From Rhizopus sp. PT2906 (lineage: Eukaryota > Mucoromycota > Mucoromycetes > Mucorales > Rhizopodaceae), in the NCBI GenBank assembly GCA_025529335.1, contig JAMYHX010000275.1, positions 1-56,114 on the forward strand: 56,114 bases of DNA, written 5' to 3'. Every line of letters begins with the position of its first letter. The stretch's first letter is position 1. A program made the position numbers and the translations under genes. Shown here piece by piece: positions 44,096-54,011 of the stretch. The notes under the pieces were generated by a model that ran no database searches, had not been told where the DNA came from, and was given only the letters and a program-made list of their open reading frames with translations.

Positions 44096-46082
44096 ATGTT
44101 CCTCCTAACCTTTGGACTTATTTTTTTCATTCTTGCTTGCACACAAGCTCAAACACAAAATATGAAACCAACACCAAGATGGGGCAATGGCAAGTTTTGT
44201 TGTTTTCTATAGACAAAAAGAAAATTAATCTTGTAAAAGAATAGGATGTGTTCTATCAAAAGCAAAAGGAGAACTTATATGCTACGGCGGACAACAAGTA
44301 GCAAGCACAATGACCGATTCGATGTATACTCTAGGTTTAAGCCGTTCATGGAATACTATTGAACCAGCTTGGTCATCATTCAAGGGCAATGATCCAGATA
44401 ACGTAACAGCACCGCTTTCATTTTTTGCTGCAACACATGTACCAATAAGCGATTACTTTTTCATTGATGGAGGTTCATGCACAAATTTTAATAAAGCACA
44501 AAACATCTATTTCAATATTCAAAAAGGAACATGGGCTTCTTCGTCTTTGAAAGGAGAGCAGCTAGCAAGAAGGTATACAATAGAGAGAGAAAGAGAGAAA
44601 AGCAAAAAGATTATGATCAACATCTTCTTCTTTTTATCGTTTAGAAAACAACACACTGCAATATCCGATAACGAAGGTCGAGTATGGCTATGGGGTGGTG
44701 TAAGGTAGACTAAAATGACCAGCTCTGTTCTGTTGCGACTTACTATGTTACCGATAGTGATGTATCAACTTATGGTGGCCCTCCCATTTACTACAACACA
44801 TGGACTGTTATTGACACTAATGTACGTATACAAGCAAAAGAGAAGCGCACAGTCATGAACCTTATGTTTCATAGACTTGGACCATCAGCCGCCCTTCCGT
44901 AGAAAACAATCCACCTCCTCGCATTGATCATACAGCCACCATTATTTCCAATAAATATATTCTGATTACTGGCGGCGTCATGTATTCTCATGACGTGGCT
45001 AATCCAGCAGATAATCTCACACTAAACCCTGTTTCCATGAGCTCGCTCCTGCTGTTTGATATCCAGAATAATCGTTGGCATAACGTTACTGCAGGTGGAA
45101 ATATACCAGCTCCAAGAAGAGGTCACTCGGCTGTGCTTAGTAAGTGTCTTTGAAAGGGGCAAAGGGGGGAGATAAAGCTAAAAGAAGAGGTTATTTTCTA
45201 AAAGATTGGTAATTGACTATAGGCCTTGACGGTAGGAAAATCATCATTTTCGGAGGAGGAGCAACAGATGGAAGAAGTACACAGTTTAACGATGTATTCA
45301 TATTGGAACTTTCTACTATGCAGTGGACAGCACCTGCTATTGAGGGAATACCACCAAAGCCTAGAAAATATCATAAATGTAAACTTGCTTTTATTCTTAC
45401 AGGCTCTTTCTTCTAAATATATATGTAGCTATTATGGTTGGTAATTACTTGCTGGTCATGTTTGGTATCGGTGATGGAGATACAGGATTTGATGATGTTA
45501 ACCTACTAAGCACTACTACCTGGACATGGGTTAATCAATACACTCCTAATCCCGCTTGGCTCTCAGGTAATGATAGTAACTCATTAAACTCGTCAAATAG
45601 CGGTAAGACAGAAAAACACACTTTTTAAAACTGTGCTCATTGGTCAGTTTTACAAAACAGGACTCGATCCATTCTATGATCCAAACTATGGGAGTAGTAA
45701 TGATGAAACGACACATAAAGTGGATCCAGACAGTCGTATCAAAGCAGGAATTACTGCAGGTGCAGTAAGTGGGAGTGTGGTCATTGTAAGATTTGACGAT
45801 ACTATTTAAAAGATAGACTATTGACATCCAATATAGATTGGTGGTGGTTTATTCCTCATCGTGAGCATTGTTCTATTAAAGAAAAGGAAGAAAAGAGAAT
45901 TGATGGATAAATCAAGTATCGGTAGTTCTAATGATCCTGGAACCATGCATCAAGAAAATAACTCTACGCTTTCAAATCATGCTCACGAGTCTCATGAATT
46001 TCAAAAACCAGATAATCGGTCGTCTGCAGGCTATGCTATTCAAATAAATGAAGGAGAGCTTTATAAGCCTGACGTTTCATAA
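44096..46082 (+). CDS. Kelch-repeat type I membrane protein
   Basis: Nine exons: 44096-44189, 44245-44572, 44645-44699, 44723-44821, 44875-45139, 45223-45378, 45429-45602, 45661-45785 and 45837-46082, giving 513 codons plus a stop in frame. A signal peptide (MFLLTFGLIFFILACTQAQ) is followed by kelch motifs: LICYGGQQ, HTAISDNEGRVWLWGG, DHTATIISNKYILITGGVMY, APRRGHSAVLS, GRKIIIFGGGATDGRS and VGNYLLVMFGIGDGDTGFDD. After a Ser/Asn linker comes one membrane helix (SGSVVIIGGGLFLIVSIVLL), a stop-transfer KKRKKRE and a short cytosolic tail. This architecture, common in Mucoromycota, suggests a cell-surface or endomembrane protein binding a carbohydrate or partner protein. Intron 1 uses a GC donor (AATG|GCAAGT). 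The third intron would be just 23 nt (44700-44722). Confidence 0.85.
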
Positions 46083-46468
46083 TGATTGTATAAAGTCATC
46101 TTCCCTTACTATATTATTATCACTCTAATATCACTAAAATATATATATACTGGAATTGAAAAATACGCCGGAAAATACACCGGAAAATATGCAACACACT
46201 TTTACCGGAAATTAACCACATAGTGAGCCTTTTTTTGCCATTTGTTCGAACCGGGTCTCGGACCACAATCACATGAGCTTACTTTTCCCCTTTTTCTTTC
46301 TCTTCTGATTTTTTCTTTCTCTCTCCTGATATTTATTTTTACAATTTCAATAAAACCCCTTTTGAAAAGGATCAGGTATGGACGTGCCTTGAAAAAGAGA
46401 ATAAATGGCCAATTAATATAGTTCCTGTTCACTAACATTATGTCCCCATCTTGACGCTTATTAGAAAA
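46083..46468. other. Intergenic region with CGGAAAATA iterations
   Basis: Near 46168-46213 the motif (C)CGGAAAAT or CCGGAAATT occurs three times (about 46168, 46180 and 46205). It lies 260 bp upstream of the Helitron remnant and could mark the element's left side or be chance. No gene. Confidence 0.35.
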
Positions 46469-47640
46469 ATGGAAAACAACAACAACCAAAGTACAACCAG
46501 CTGCTCTTCCTACCGTGCACCTTTACCAGTTGATTCACGTCATCGTACCTGCCAAGCATGTAGAGAACGAGTGGCAGCGTCATGTTGCAGACGTCGTGTT
46601 GAAGATCAATACGAAGAAACTGATGCCGTTATTAGACCTAGAGGAAGACCAAGAACAATCGAGTCTTCTGATGCTGAAAGTAAACCCAGAGGCAGACACA
46701 GGGCAGAACCTGCTGCCTATATCTCACAGCTTTCTCGTCTTTGTCCTTTGTACCTTGGGCGTATGGACAAGGAATGCTCACACTATCATGCCTTGCATTG
46801 AATCGATGAAAGGCAAGAGGCATCATTTTTGAGCAATTCAAGCTGGGAACCATGCTGCAAGCGGGGATCAGTCCAGCTGCAGCTCTTGCCTGACCCACCT
46901 CAATACTTGAAGGACTTGCTTGCAAGTACAGACACTCAAGGAAGGTATTTTAAGGACAACCTTCGCCAATATAACGCTGCCTTTGCGTGTACTTCCTTAG
47001 GCTGCAACATTGTCTCGGCTGAAGATCGTGCCAACAACAATAACAATAGAGGTGGATTAAACGCCTTTCAGATCCATGGCGCAGTTTGTCATCGTCAAGG
47101 CCCCTTGATTCCAGTTGAAGGCAGCGAGCCTTCCTACGCTCAGCTATTATATATATTTGGCCCCTCTTATGCCGCTGAAAGAAAACAAGCAAGAAACAGT
47201 AACTTTGATCCTGAGATCATTAGGGCGCTTTCAGATATGCTTGTTCAATGTAATCCCTTTGCGCGTGTATATCGCCATACGCATGAAATATTGACCAACC
47301 ATGAGAACAGTAACACTGTCAGTGATGGTAATGATCAAAGAGAAGACAGTGCGCCATACATCATTATCAGCCCATTAATGAGAATGCGTTTAATTGAAGG
47401 AAGCGATAGACGCACTTACTACCTTCCAACAATGGAGGAGTATAGTGGTAGAGGCTTCCGCGATATTGTTTTTAGAGAAGCAATAGCAATCTTCGTCAAA
47501 ACACTGGATTTGAGCAGTGCTTTCAACGTTTCAGCCAGGCACATGCTGCATACGTGTGTACAAATAGCGTACTGATATTTCATCACGAAACATATGGGCG
47601 TCATTAGGGTTTGTGTTTCTTCGTTTCCCTTTTCACTGTT
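46469..47640 (+). pseudogene. Decayed Helitron Rep/helicase (N-terminal part)
   Basis: Begins at ATG 46469 (MENNNNQSTTSCSSYRAP). The block DKECSHYHALH is followed by an in-frame TGA at 46799 where the family has Trp, then continues IDERQEASFLSN, SWEPCCKRGSVQLQLLPDPP, YLKDLLAS, LRQYNAAFACTSLGCN, GAVCHRQGPLIP and YAQLLYIFGPSYAAERK: the Helitron-like N-terminal domain of rolling-circle transposon proteins. Near 47520 the frame shifts, and FQRFSQAHAAYVCTNSVL with HHETYGRH then a TAG continues the same family alignment in another frame. Rep catalytic (HUH) and helicase domains are missing. So this is a truncated, inactive copy. The direction is the same as the adjacent Fanzor fragment. Confidence 0.75.
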
Positions 47641-47915
47641 ACTTCTTCAATTACTGTTTCTGGTGCTTAGATGGTGATTCATGACCACCGTGTGTCATTT
47701 TAGTATCTTTATTCATTACTTTTATAAGGATAGCTACTTTGAGGATCACAGTAAGATGTGCAATATGTCAAGAGTAGAGTGCTTTTTCATGCAAGAAACA
47801 TTTTGCTATTAAAGAAAATATGATTAATTTATAAAAACAATGCTGTTGATCGTTAATTTAGCATGACAAGACTATCCGCAGTTACTTTCCCCTTTCTTCT
47901 TTTCTTTACTTCAGT

Positions 47916-48627
47916 ATGAAGCGAAAGAAAGACGATGACCCTCCGCCTCCAAAGGCAAAGCGTAACAGAGGGAAAGGTTTGTAAGCTACAAGGTTGATAT
48001 GTCATTTATGAAGGGTCAATTGGCTGTCGATCGTGAGTTCCCTTCTTTGTTTGCACAAACACAAAAAAACTTATTCAATTAATGCTCAAAGCGCATATCA
48101 ACAAGCAAAAAGGAACTCAAGAAATTGTTAAAAGACCCTTTGACAACAGCAAAAAATATGGCACATCAAGTACAGTTGACGCTAAAAAACAAAACCCAAA
48201 GAAAAGCAAACATGTACCGATGCCTCCTACTGATCCCTCTCCCTCCTCTCAACGGAAGCGAATCATTGCGTTCTGAAATGGTTCTTTTGGTTCAAGCATG
48301 AAAGGAAAACGAGCTGCACCTACTAGATGTATTACTGAAGAAATCAAACGAAAATGCAAACAATCCAACGAGGGGACCGAATTTATTTATGTTGACGAGT
48401 ATTTAACGAGTCAGATATGTAACAAGTGCAAATCCAAACAATTAAATAATATCTCAATTATTGGATCAAAGCGAAAAGTATACTCTGTCCTCAAGTGTGA
48501 ATCTTGTGGTACGGTTTGGAATTGCGATGTGAACAGTGCATTAAATATAAATGGTATCTTTGTTTACAAATCAAAACACGACAATGAAAGTCCTCCCCTT
48601 CCCTTCAAAAGACCATCAAAAGATTAA
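47916..48627 (+). pseudogene. Decayed Fanzor (eukaryotic TnpB-like) nuclease, C-terminal part
   Basis: From ATG 47916 a basic start (MKRKKDDDPPPPKAKRNRGK) leads into broken frames. The conserved end begins at about 48270 with NGSFGSSMKGKRAAPTR just after an in-frame TGA (about 48274), and runs to 48627. It contains EFIYVDEYLTSQICNKC, then KRKVYSVLKCESC and WNCDVNSALNING. These match the RuvC-II/III and zinc-ribbon region of Fanzor proteins: VDEY(x)TS, two CxxC pairs, and N-R-D-x-N-A-A. Here the Arg of the NRD motif is Cys, and the NAA is NSA. Fanzors are RNA-guided DNA nucleases carried by eukaryotic transposons. The stop, the missing frame continuity upstream and the altered motif mark it as inactive. 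It lies 275 bp downstream of a Helitron remnant. No omega-RNA could be identified by eye. Confidence 0.75.
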
Positions 48628-48986
48628 CGGTGCTCCCTGAATTTAATGCGCTGTCCATAACGACAGTGCATTCCTTAACGCCTCGGTAAATATAAAATAA
48701 ATAATACATTATTCATTAGCCTTCTAGTTATTAAAAAATACTCGATTATGAACGCGAATCTAATCATAATGATGCTGTATTTAAAACACGCTTTTTATTT
48801 TAATAAACCATGAGCAAAGAAACACGATAGAATATATTGTTTTGTTGATCAACTAATACAAAAGTATTATATAGATTAAACAAGTTTGACAGCCCTTAAC
48901 AGTGTGGATCAACCATTCATCAACATGATTTTCAAAAGGGGAGAAAGAGGAAAAGGAGGAAAGGGAGGGGGTATCATCAATCGAAT
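48628..48986. other. Intergenic region downstream of the Fanzor remnant
   Basis: About 360 bp. In fungal Fanzor elements the guide RNA is often encoded here, but I see only AT-rich sequence, a short CGGTGCTCCCTGAATT block after the stop and purine-rich sequence at 48938-48971. No certain feature. Confidence 0.4.
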
Positions 48987-49736
48987 TAGTCTTGTAACCA
49001 AGTAGGTTTATAAGCAGGATCATAGGGTACTTGATCACGATCAAACATTTCAATAAACTAAACAAGGGTGAGTAAAGATGAAATAAGTCAGTATCCATTA
49101 CCTCTTGATCTGCCAGCACTTTTGTTCCTGCAAACTTGCGGTATTCATCAAAGATAGAAGTCATTGACCAATTTTGAATCTTTCTTAGGCAACCAACTAG
49201 ACATCCAATTCGGTGCTTAATATTTACTTTGGGATCAGTCTGATGTTTATCATAAACCGAGTGTGTATCGCTTACCTTCCCCTTTAAGCAATGGATTAGC
49301 ACAGGATGACATCGTTTATCTAATAGTTTAACTAGTGCATGTGTAATATCCTCAGGATTCACTTCGACAAATGGCTCTTTATTTCCTTCTGTTCTATAAT
49401 GAAAGACTTGAATGCCTTCTTGTTCTACAAAATGTTGCATCTCTGGTGGATAATCTTCCATTGCAAAATATCTAGATTATTTTTATTATTCTCTTTCATT
49501 CTTTCTCTTTATAATTCTACATACAGTATTGTCTTTAATCCTAATTTACGTAAAAACGCAAAATTTTGTTGATTAGGATGTCCAGAACGATAAACACCTG
49601 ATGCAATCATGGCAAAATTGAGAGGAGGAACAAGTGGTGTGTTAGGCCTTGTATAACAAATGGGGCAACTATCATAGTGATTGGTGGATTGATTAGAGTG
49701 CTTTGTTACAAGTGTTGAAGATGAACGGTCATTCAT
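48987..49736 (-). CDS. SIW14: Siw14-type dual-specificity (PFA-DSP) phosphatase
   Basis: Minus-strand gene from ATG 49736 (MNDRSSSTLVTKHSN) to a stop at 48987, with about four introns. Landmarks are PLNFAMIASGVYRSGHPNQQ, FLRKLGLKTILY, EDYPPEMQHFVEQEGIQVFHY and the phosphatase loop HCLKGK joined by splicing to HRIGCLVGCLRK, then NWSMTSIFDEYRKFAG and a C-terminal FIEMFDRDQVPYDP. HCxxGxxR is intact: HCLKGKHR (family consensus HCNKGKHRTGC, so Asn to Leu and Thr to Ile are the only changes). Yeast Siw14 removes the 5-beta-phosphate of inositol pyrophosphates. Function here is inferred from family. Length fits, about 190 residues. Confidence 0.9.
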
Positions 49737-50213
49737 TATAAAAAATATATATAGTGTGTGGAAGGGAGGGGAATATGGATACAAGCGCAGTGTGAAAATA
49801 GCATTTCACTTTGAACTGAGCAAAAAGATAGACTTTGACAGATACCAAATAGTACTTTTTTAAGGGAGGTACATTTAGAGATATATTATCGAATGGGTTA
49901 TTCAAAAGTCTTTGCTTACATTGAAATTGCATCTTTTTATTCAGAAAGCAATTTGTTTTTATTCATGAAGTTTTTGCTGCAGCTTTGTCATTATTCAACA
50001 GAATAGTTTTAACAGACTAGGCTTATAGCATTATTAGGTCAGTCAAGGCATTGTAAAGAGTAATGAAAGAAAGCGTCTATAAAAAGGGGGGGACGTTGTT
50101 CCGTAGATGCAATGATGTAATGACAATCTCTTGATAATATATAAAAGGAAAAGAATGGTTCTATCATAGACCCTTTTCTCTATTCTCTTTTTTTTTCATT
50201 CTAAAACAATATC
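49737..50213. promoter_or_regulatory. Divergent promoter region, Siw14-like and DAG kinase-like genes
   Basis: 477 bp between divergent starts. A T/C-rich run at 50170-50200 precedes the kinase start. A short G-run (GGGGGGG) lies at 50088-50094. Nothing else is recognised. Confidence 0.4.
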
Positions 50214-51937
50214 ATGTCAATTGGTCCTCTAAAACGAAGCAACATAGTAAATACTGATAAGTCTACATCAACGGGTATAGAACAACAAGATAGAGGACAA
50301 GACTCAGGGCCAAAAAACAACTCAAATCATATTGATCAAAGTCCTAAGCGACCTGTTACCTTGCATGAAACTGGACAATTAAATACATCAGTTCGATTCA
50401 TGGATACCCAAGCAGAAGGAAGACCGAGCATTTATTTGTTTATCTTTGTTAATCCTCTCTCGGGAGACTGCAAAGGCGAGGATTTAGTAAAGTTACCCAT
50501 TCAGCATTTCCGTTTACGTCGATTTCCTCAGGTACAAGTGGAAATACACAATATACTTGATGATAAAGACCGCACTTTGGGATTGGACAATGTCAAGTTA
50601 GTAGAGGAAATGGCTAAGGCTGGTCAATTGCCGTCACTAGACAGCCATCTGCAAGAGACAGAATACAAGATTGGTGAAACAGTAAGAACACGTCATATTC
50701 ACGTTTGGAGTGCAGGTGGCGATGGAACGGTCATGAGTGTATTTGAGTTGTTGGTGAGCAATCATGTCAATTTGGATTCACTTTTCTTTTCATGTAAGAA
50801 AAGAGGTTATACATATAAGGCTTGATAAAAGACACTGTACTAAAAGAAATTAAATCCTAGGCATACCCTTTGGCACAGGAAACGATTTTAGTCAAGTGTT
50901 GGGATGGGGCAGAACGACTCCACATGTAGATATATTAGGAAAAAGATTATTGCATCTTGAGCAGCTAATAACAGAAAGACTACAAAGTTCTGAAGCAGCA
51001 CGCCTTGACATATGGGAGATCGAGATGTCTGCCTACTCAGACGGTTATGTGCGCTTAGCAGGGCCCAAAAGAAAAGATGGACATGATGTATTGGAAATCT
51101 CACAGCAAAATAATGACCAAGTGCCGTATCTAACACGCAAAATGTCCAATTACATGTCAATTGGTGTTCAAGGCTATGTCGGAAGTGGGTTTGAGAGACA
51201 TAGGGCTGGTAATAGATTGGTCAATATGTTGGTGTACACTATTGAGAGCGCCAAGTGGGTCTTTTGGAGAAGGTTTCCTTCTGTAACAAGTTTTATTGCA
51301 AAAATTATAAATAATAACGAGACTGTACTATTATGTGATGATCCTGATGAGCAATGCGATGATAGGGCAGACAATATACCAAAAATGATAAAACATCCCA
51401 TTGATCTTGTTATACAAAATATTCCACACATCTGGTAAGAAAATAACACAGGCAAATAATGCATAACTAACCTTTCTCTTTCAACTCAGGGGTCGTGAAG
51501 TTGATTTATGGGGCAAAACCAAAAATGGATTAGACATTGTTGAAAACCGCAGAGGTTTCACAGATCCGAATAACTGGTCACTACAATTAGCCAATGATGG
51601 TAAGCTGGAGATGATGGCTATCGAAAATATGACAAGCTACATTAAAGAGCTTGCCAACATACGCGAAAATGTACGTCGGGTTGGTCAATTTGGAGAGTCA
51701 TTTGAGATTATATTTAGACGCAAGTCCGATACTAGAAAATCTAGAAAGTGGTTTGATAATAAGTATAAGAAACAAAATGTAATTTGCATCATGTGTGATG
51801 GAGAGTTTTATGTCCTAAAGAATCCCAAATCATTAAAAATCAAACGATATGCTCAGGTTTGGACATTGGGAAGGCACGATGAAAAGCGTAAAGGCAGATT
51901 AGTAGTAGACGAACAGTTGGCTTCTACTGATCAGTAA
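50214..51937 (+). CDS. Diacylglycerol/lipid kinase catalytic-domain protein
   Basis: Three exons, 50214-50793, 50861-51434 and 51490-51937, give 533 codons plus a stop in frame. After a Ser/Asn/Gln-rich N-terminus of ~75 residues comes YLFIFVNPLSGDCKGEDL (nucleotide-binding start), HVWSAGGDGTVMSVFELL (GGDGT motif) and, across the first splice, CIPFGTGNDFSQVLGWG. The accessory part has YMSIGVQGYVGSGFERHR and VDLWGKTKNG. These are the motifs of the eukaryotic diacylglycerol kinase catalytic and accessory domains. It probably phosphorylates diacylglycerol or another lipid to the phosphatidate. No C1 zinc fingers, transmembrane helices or EF hands are visible, unlike animal DGKs. The stop is 22 bp from the convergent Rrp46 stop. 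Confidence 0.88.
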
Positions 51938-51959
51938 TAAAATTTATTATTTACATTGG

Positions 51960-52814
51960 TTACTGCTGTTGATGTTCTTTTTGTTTTTTTGCTTCAACTG
52001 CAGTTCGTATAAATGAATGCACCTGTCCTACTGCTTGGTGGCATAAATCATAACATTCAATATACTTGTCAAACTATTAGTATAGACATTAAAACATACA
52101 CGTATCCTCATTACCTCTTCTTCACTAAACACTCCGCTGGAATCCGATAATAGCACAGTAGTTGTTCTGGGGGTATTGTCAAAAGCAAACGTGTGAACAG
52201 ATTTGGCATTCTAATATAAAGAATCAGCTACTCTATATTCTCTGCCTAGTATATCATTAGAGAGGTTATCCTTACTTCCAATTCAGCAGCTGTTGGATCC
52301 AATATGATATTGTTTGTCTTATCAATCATACAAGTAACTGACGCTGCCATGTACTTTAGTGGGATCCCTGCGTCTAACAAGGCAAGGGCTATGGCATTAA
52401 TAGCAGCAGCTATGACTGATCCGTCATCTTTTATGATTTGAACGACGATCTGAACAAGAGTACGAGGCATCATACCACTCAAGATGATGGGTTCAAAGGT
52501 AGTGCGTAGTGTATTCTCAATCAGTTTTTCTCTTGTAGATGCAATTCCGCTAGAAGGTCGAACAACAACCTCAACCGTCGCTTCGTCTAGTTTTTCATCG
52601 CGTAAAGGTACTTCCATTGGACCAGACACGGAGCAAATGACGGATGTTGCTCCTTTTTGATTTAGAAAAAGTTAAAATCTATAATCATATCTTTTTCTCT
52701 CTTGTTTGTACCAAGATCAAATCTCGCAGATCCATCAGCTCTATGAAGAACATTTTGAGTTGCTGAAAAAGCTCTTAATTGCGTATTTTCTGTTCGTCGA
52801 TCTGGGCGAGTCAT
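51960..52814 (-). CDS. RRP46: Exosome subunit Rrp46/EXOSC5, RNase PH-like
   Basis: Minus-strand gene from ATG 52814 (MTRPDRRTENTQLRAFSATQ) to the stop at 51960, with three short introns. The protein has the RNase PH fold: ADGSARFDLG joined by splicing to ATSVICSVSGPMEVPLRDEK, VVVRPSSGIASTREKLIENT, LRTTFEPIILSGMMPRTLVQ, VQIIKDDGSVIAAAINAIAL, LLDAGIPLKYMAASVTC, and ILDPTAAELE. These are the hallmarks of Rrp46/EXOSC5 of the RNA exosome ring. Eukaryotic members have lost catalytic phosphate-binding residues and act as structural ring subunits. Length about 215 residues fits. It is divergent from the membrane-protein gene across 312 bp. Confidence 0.93.
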
Positions 52815-53126
52815 TGTTAATGAGAGGTATGTAAACTAAATGGTGTACAATTACTGCTTAAATTTTTTTATAGTGAATTGGGGTGCGCTTAGTCTTTGAT
52901 GGATTGCTAAAATTGTTACCCAGTCAAACCCACGAACATACACATTCCAGTCTAACTTGCCCTGGAAACCCACCCACACTGTAACAAATGAACTCCCTCC
53001 TATCCCTTCCCCCTTTCCGGATAGACTCAGGGATCAAAATGAGCAAGCTTAATATCCACCTGCGTATGCATTACTGACTTCATTGCTCTGACAATTTTTC
53101 TTTTTCTTTTTCTTTTTCTATTGATC
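52815..53126. promoter_or_regulatory. Divergent promoter region, Rrp46 and single-pass membrane protein
   Basis: 312 bp. Immediately before the plus-strand start is a pure pyrimidine block of TTTTTC repeats at about 53096-53118. No other signal is recognised. Confidence 0.45.
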
Positions 53127-54011
53127 ATGCCTCATCATAAGAAAGTTGTCAGCCATAATAACAACAAACATCATAGAGGGCAAAAGAAGAAGAAGAAGTC
53201 GGTAAGCCGTCATTCTTCTTTTAACGGACATCGTAAAATGAAAACATCAAGACACACATCCTCATGTCTACACAAAAATCCTGCATACACTTCTTCATAT
53301 GACCACACATCCATCTCTTTAATTTCCCCTTCAGTCACACCACAAGCATGCTGTTCATCTTCACCTATATATTCATCTGTCTCTACCGCAACCATTGGTG
53401 CGAGTGACATACTTTATATTCCTTCTGTTACTGCCGTTGCATCCCAATTTGACCCAGGTATTGGTCAAAATGGTTTAACTAGAGTTGATTTCCCAGTGAC
53501 AACTACACCTATTCAGATGGTTATTCTCATTGTTGGTCTTATCGGGGGTACTGCTTTTATCGCTGCTGCGATGTTTCTTGTCGTACGTAAAAGAAGAGCA
53601 GCCTTCGATGACAACAAAAAGAACTCGTCTGATGAAGGAGATGAAGAACAAAGGATGATGGCATATCTTCCAGATCTTGCTCTCACAAAACAAACAAACA
53701 ATGAATATCAACAAATGTATGACAATAATGAATCAGAAAAGGACAATAACAATGAAAATAAAGCTAATAATAGCAGTAATTCAGCGACAGGGTTATCAAG
53801 TGCAGCAAACACACTGGTCGCATCTCATGATTCGAATAAAAGGGAATTAGAAAATAGCACCTCACAGAGAAGTTCATGGCAAACATTCATAACCTGTGAA
53901 ACAGCAAGGACGGAAGATATGATGATAGATTCTATAAACGGGACAGAAACTAGAAATAGAATCTCTATTTACAGAGCAAAATTAGCTATCCCTTTAATAA
54001 TTCATACGTGA
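53127..54011 (+). CDS. Single-pass membrane protein, low-complexity tails
   Basis: Intronless gene from ATG 53127 (MPHHKKVVSHNNNKHH), about 294 codons. The N-terminal ~70 residues are very basic and His/Lys/Ser-rich, with no signal peptide. A Ser/Thr/Pro-rich stretch follows. One strong membrane helix at about residues 133-154 (MVILIVGLIGGTAFIAAAMFL) is followed by VVRKRRAAF, a positive stop-transfer flank. The rest is acidic and Asn/Ser-rich with DNNESEKDNNNENKANN. I recognise no domain. A type II or signal-less type III anchor is likely. The last 18 bp of the coding sequence overlap the end of the convergent cyclin-L gene. Confidence 0.7.
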   Translation: MPHHKKVVSHNNNKHHRGQKKKKKSVSRHSSFNGHRKMKTSRHTSSCLHKNPAYTSSYDHTSISLISPSVTPQACCSSSPIYSSVSTATIGASDILYIPSVTAVASQFDPGIGQNGLTRVDFPVTTTPIQMVILIVGLIGGTAFIAAAMFLVVRKRRAAFDDNKKNSSDEGDEEQRMMAYLPDLALTKQTNNEYQQMYDNNESEKDNNNENKANNSSNSATGLSSAANTLVASHDSNKRELENSTSQRSSWQTFITCETARTEDMMIDSINGTETRNRISIYRAKLAIPLIIHT

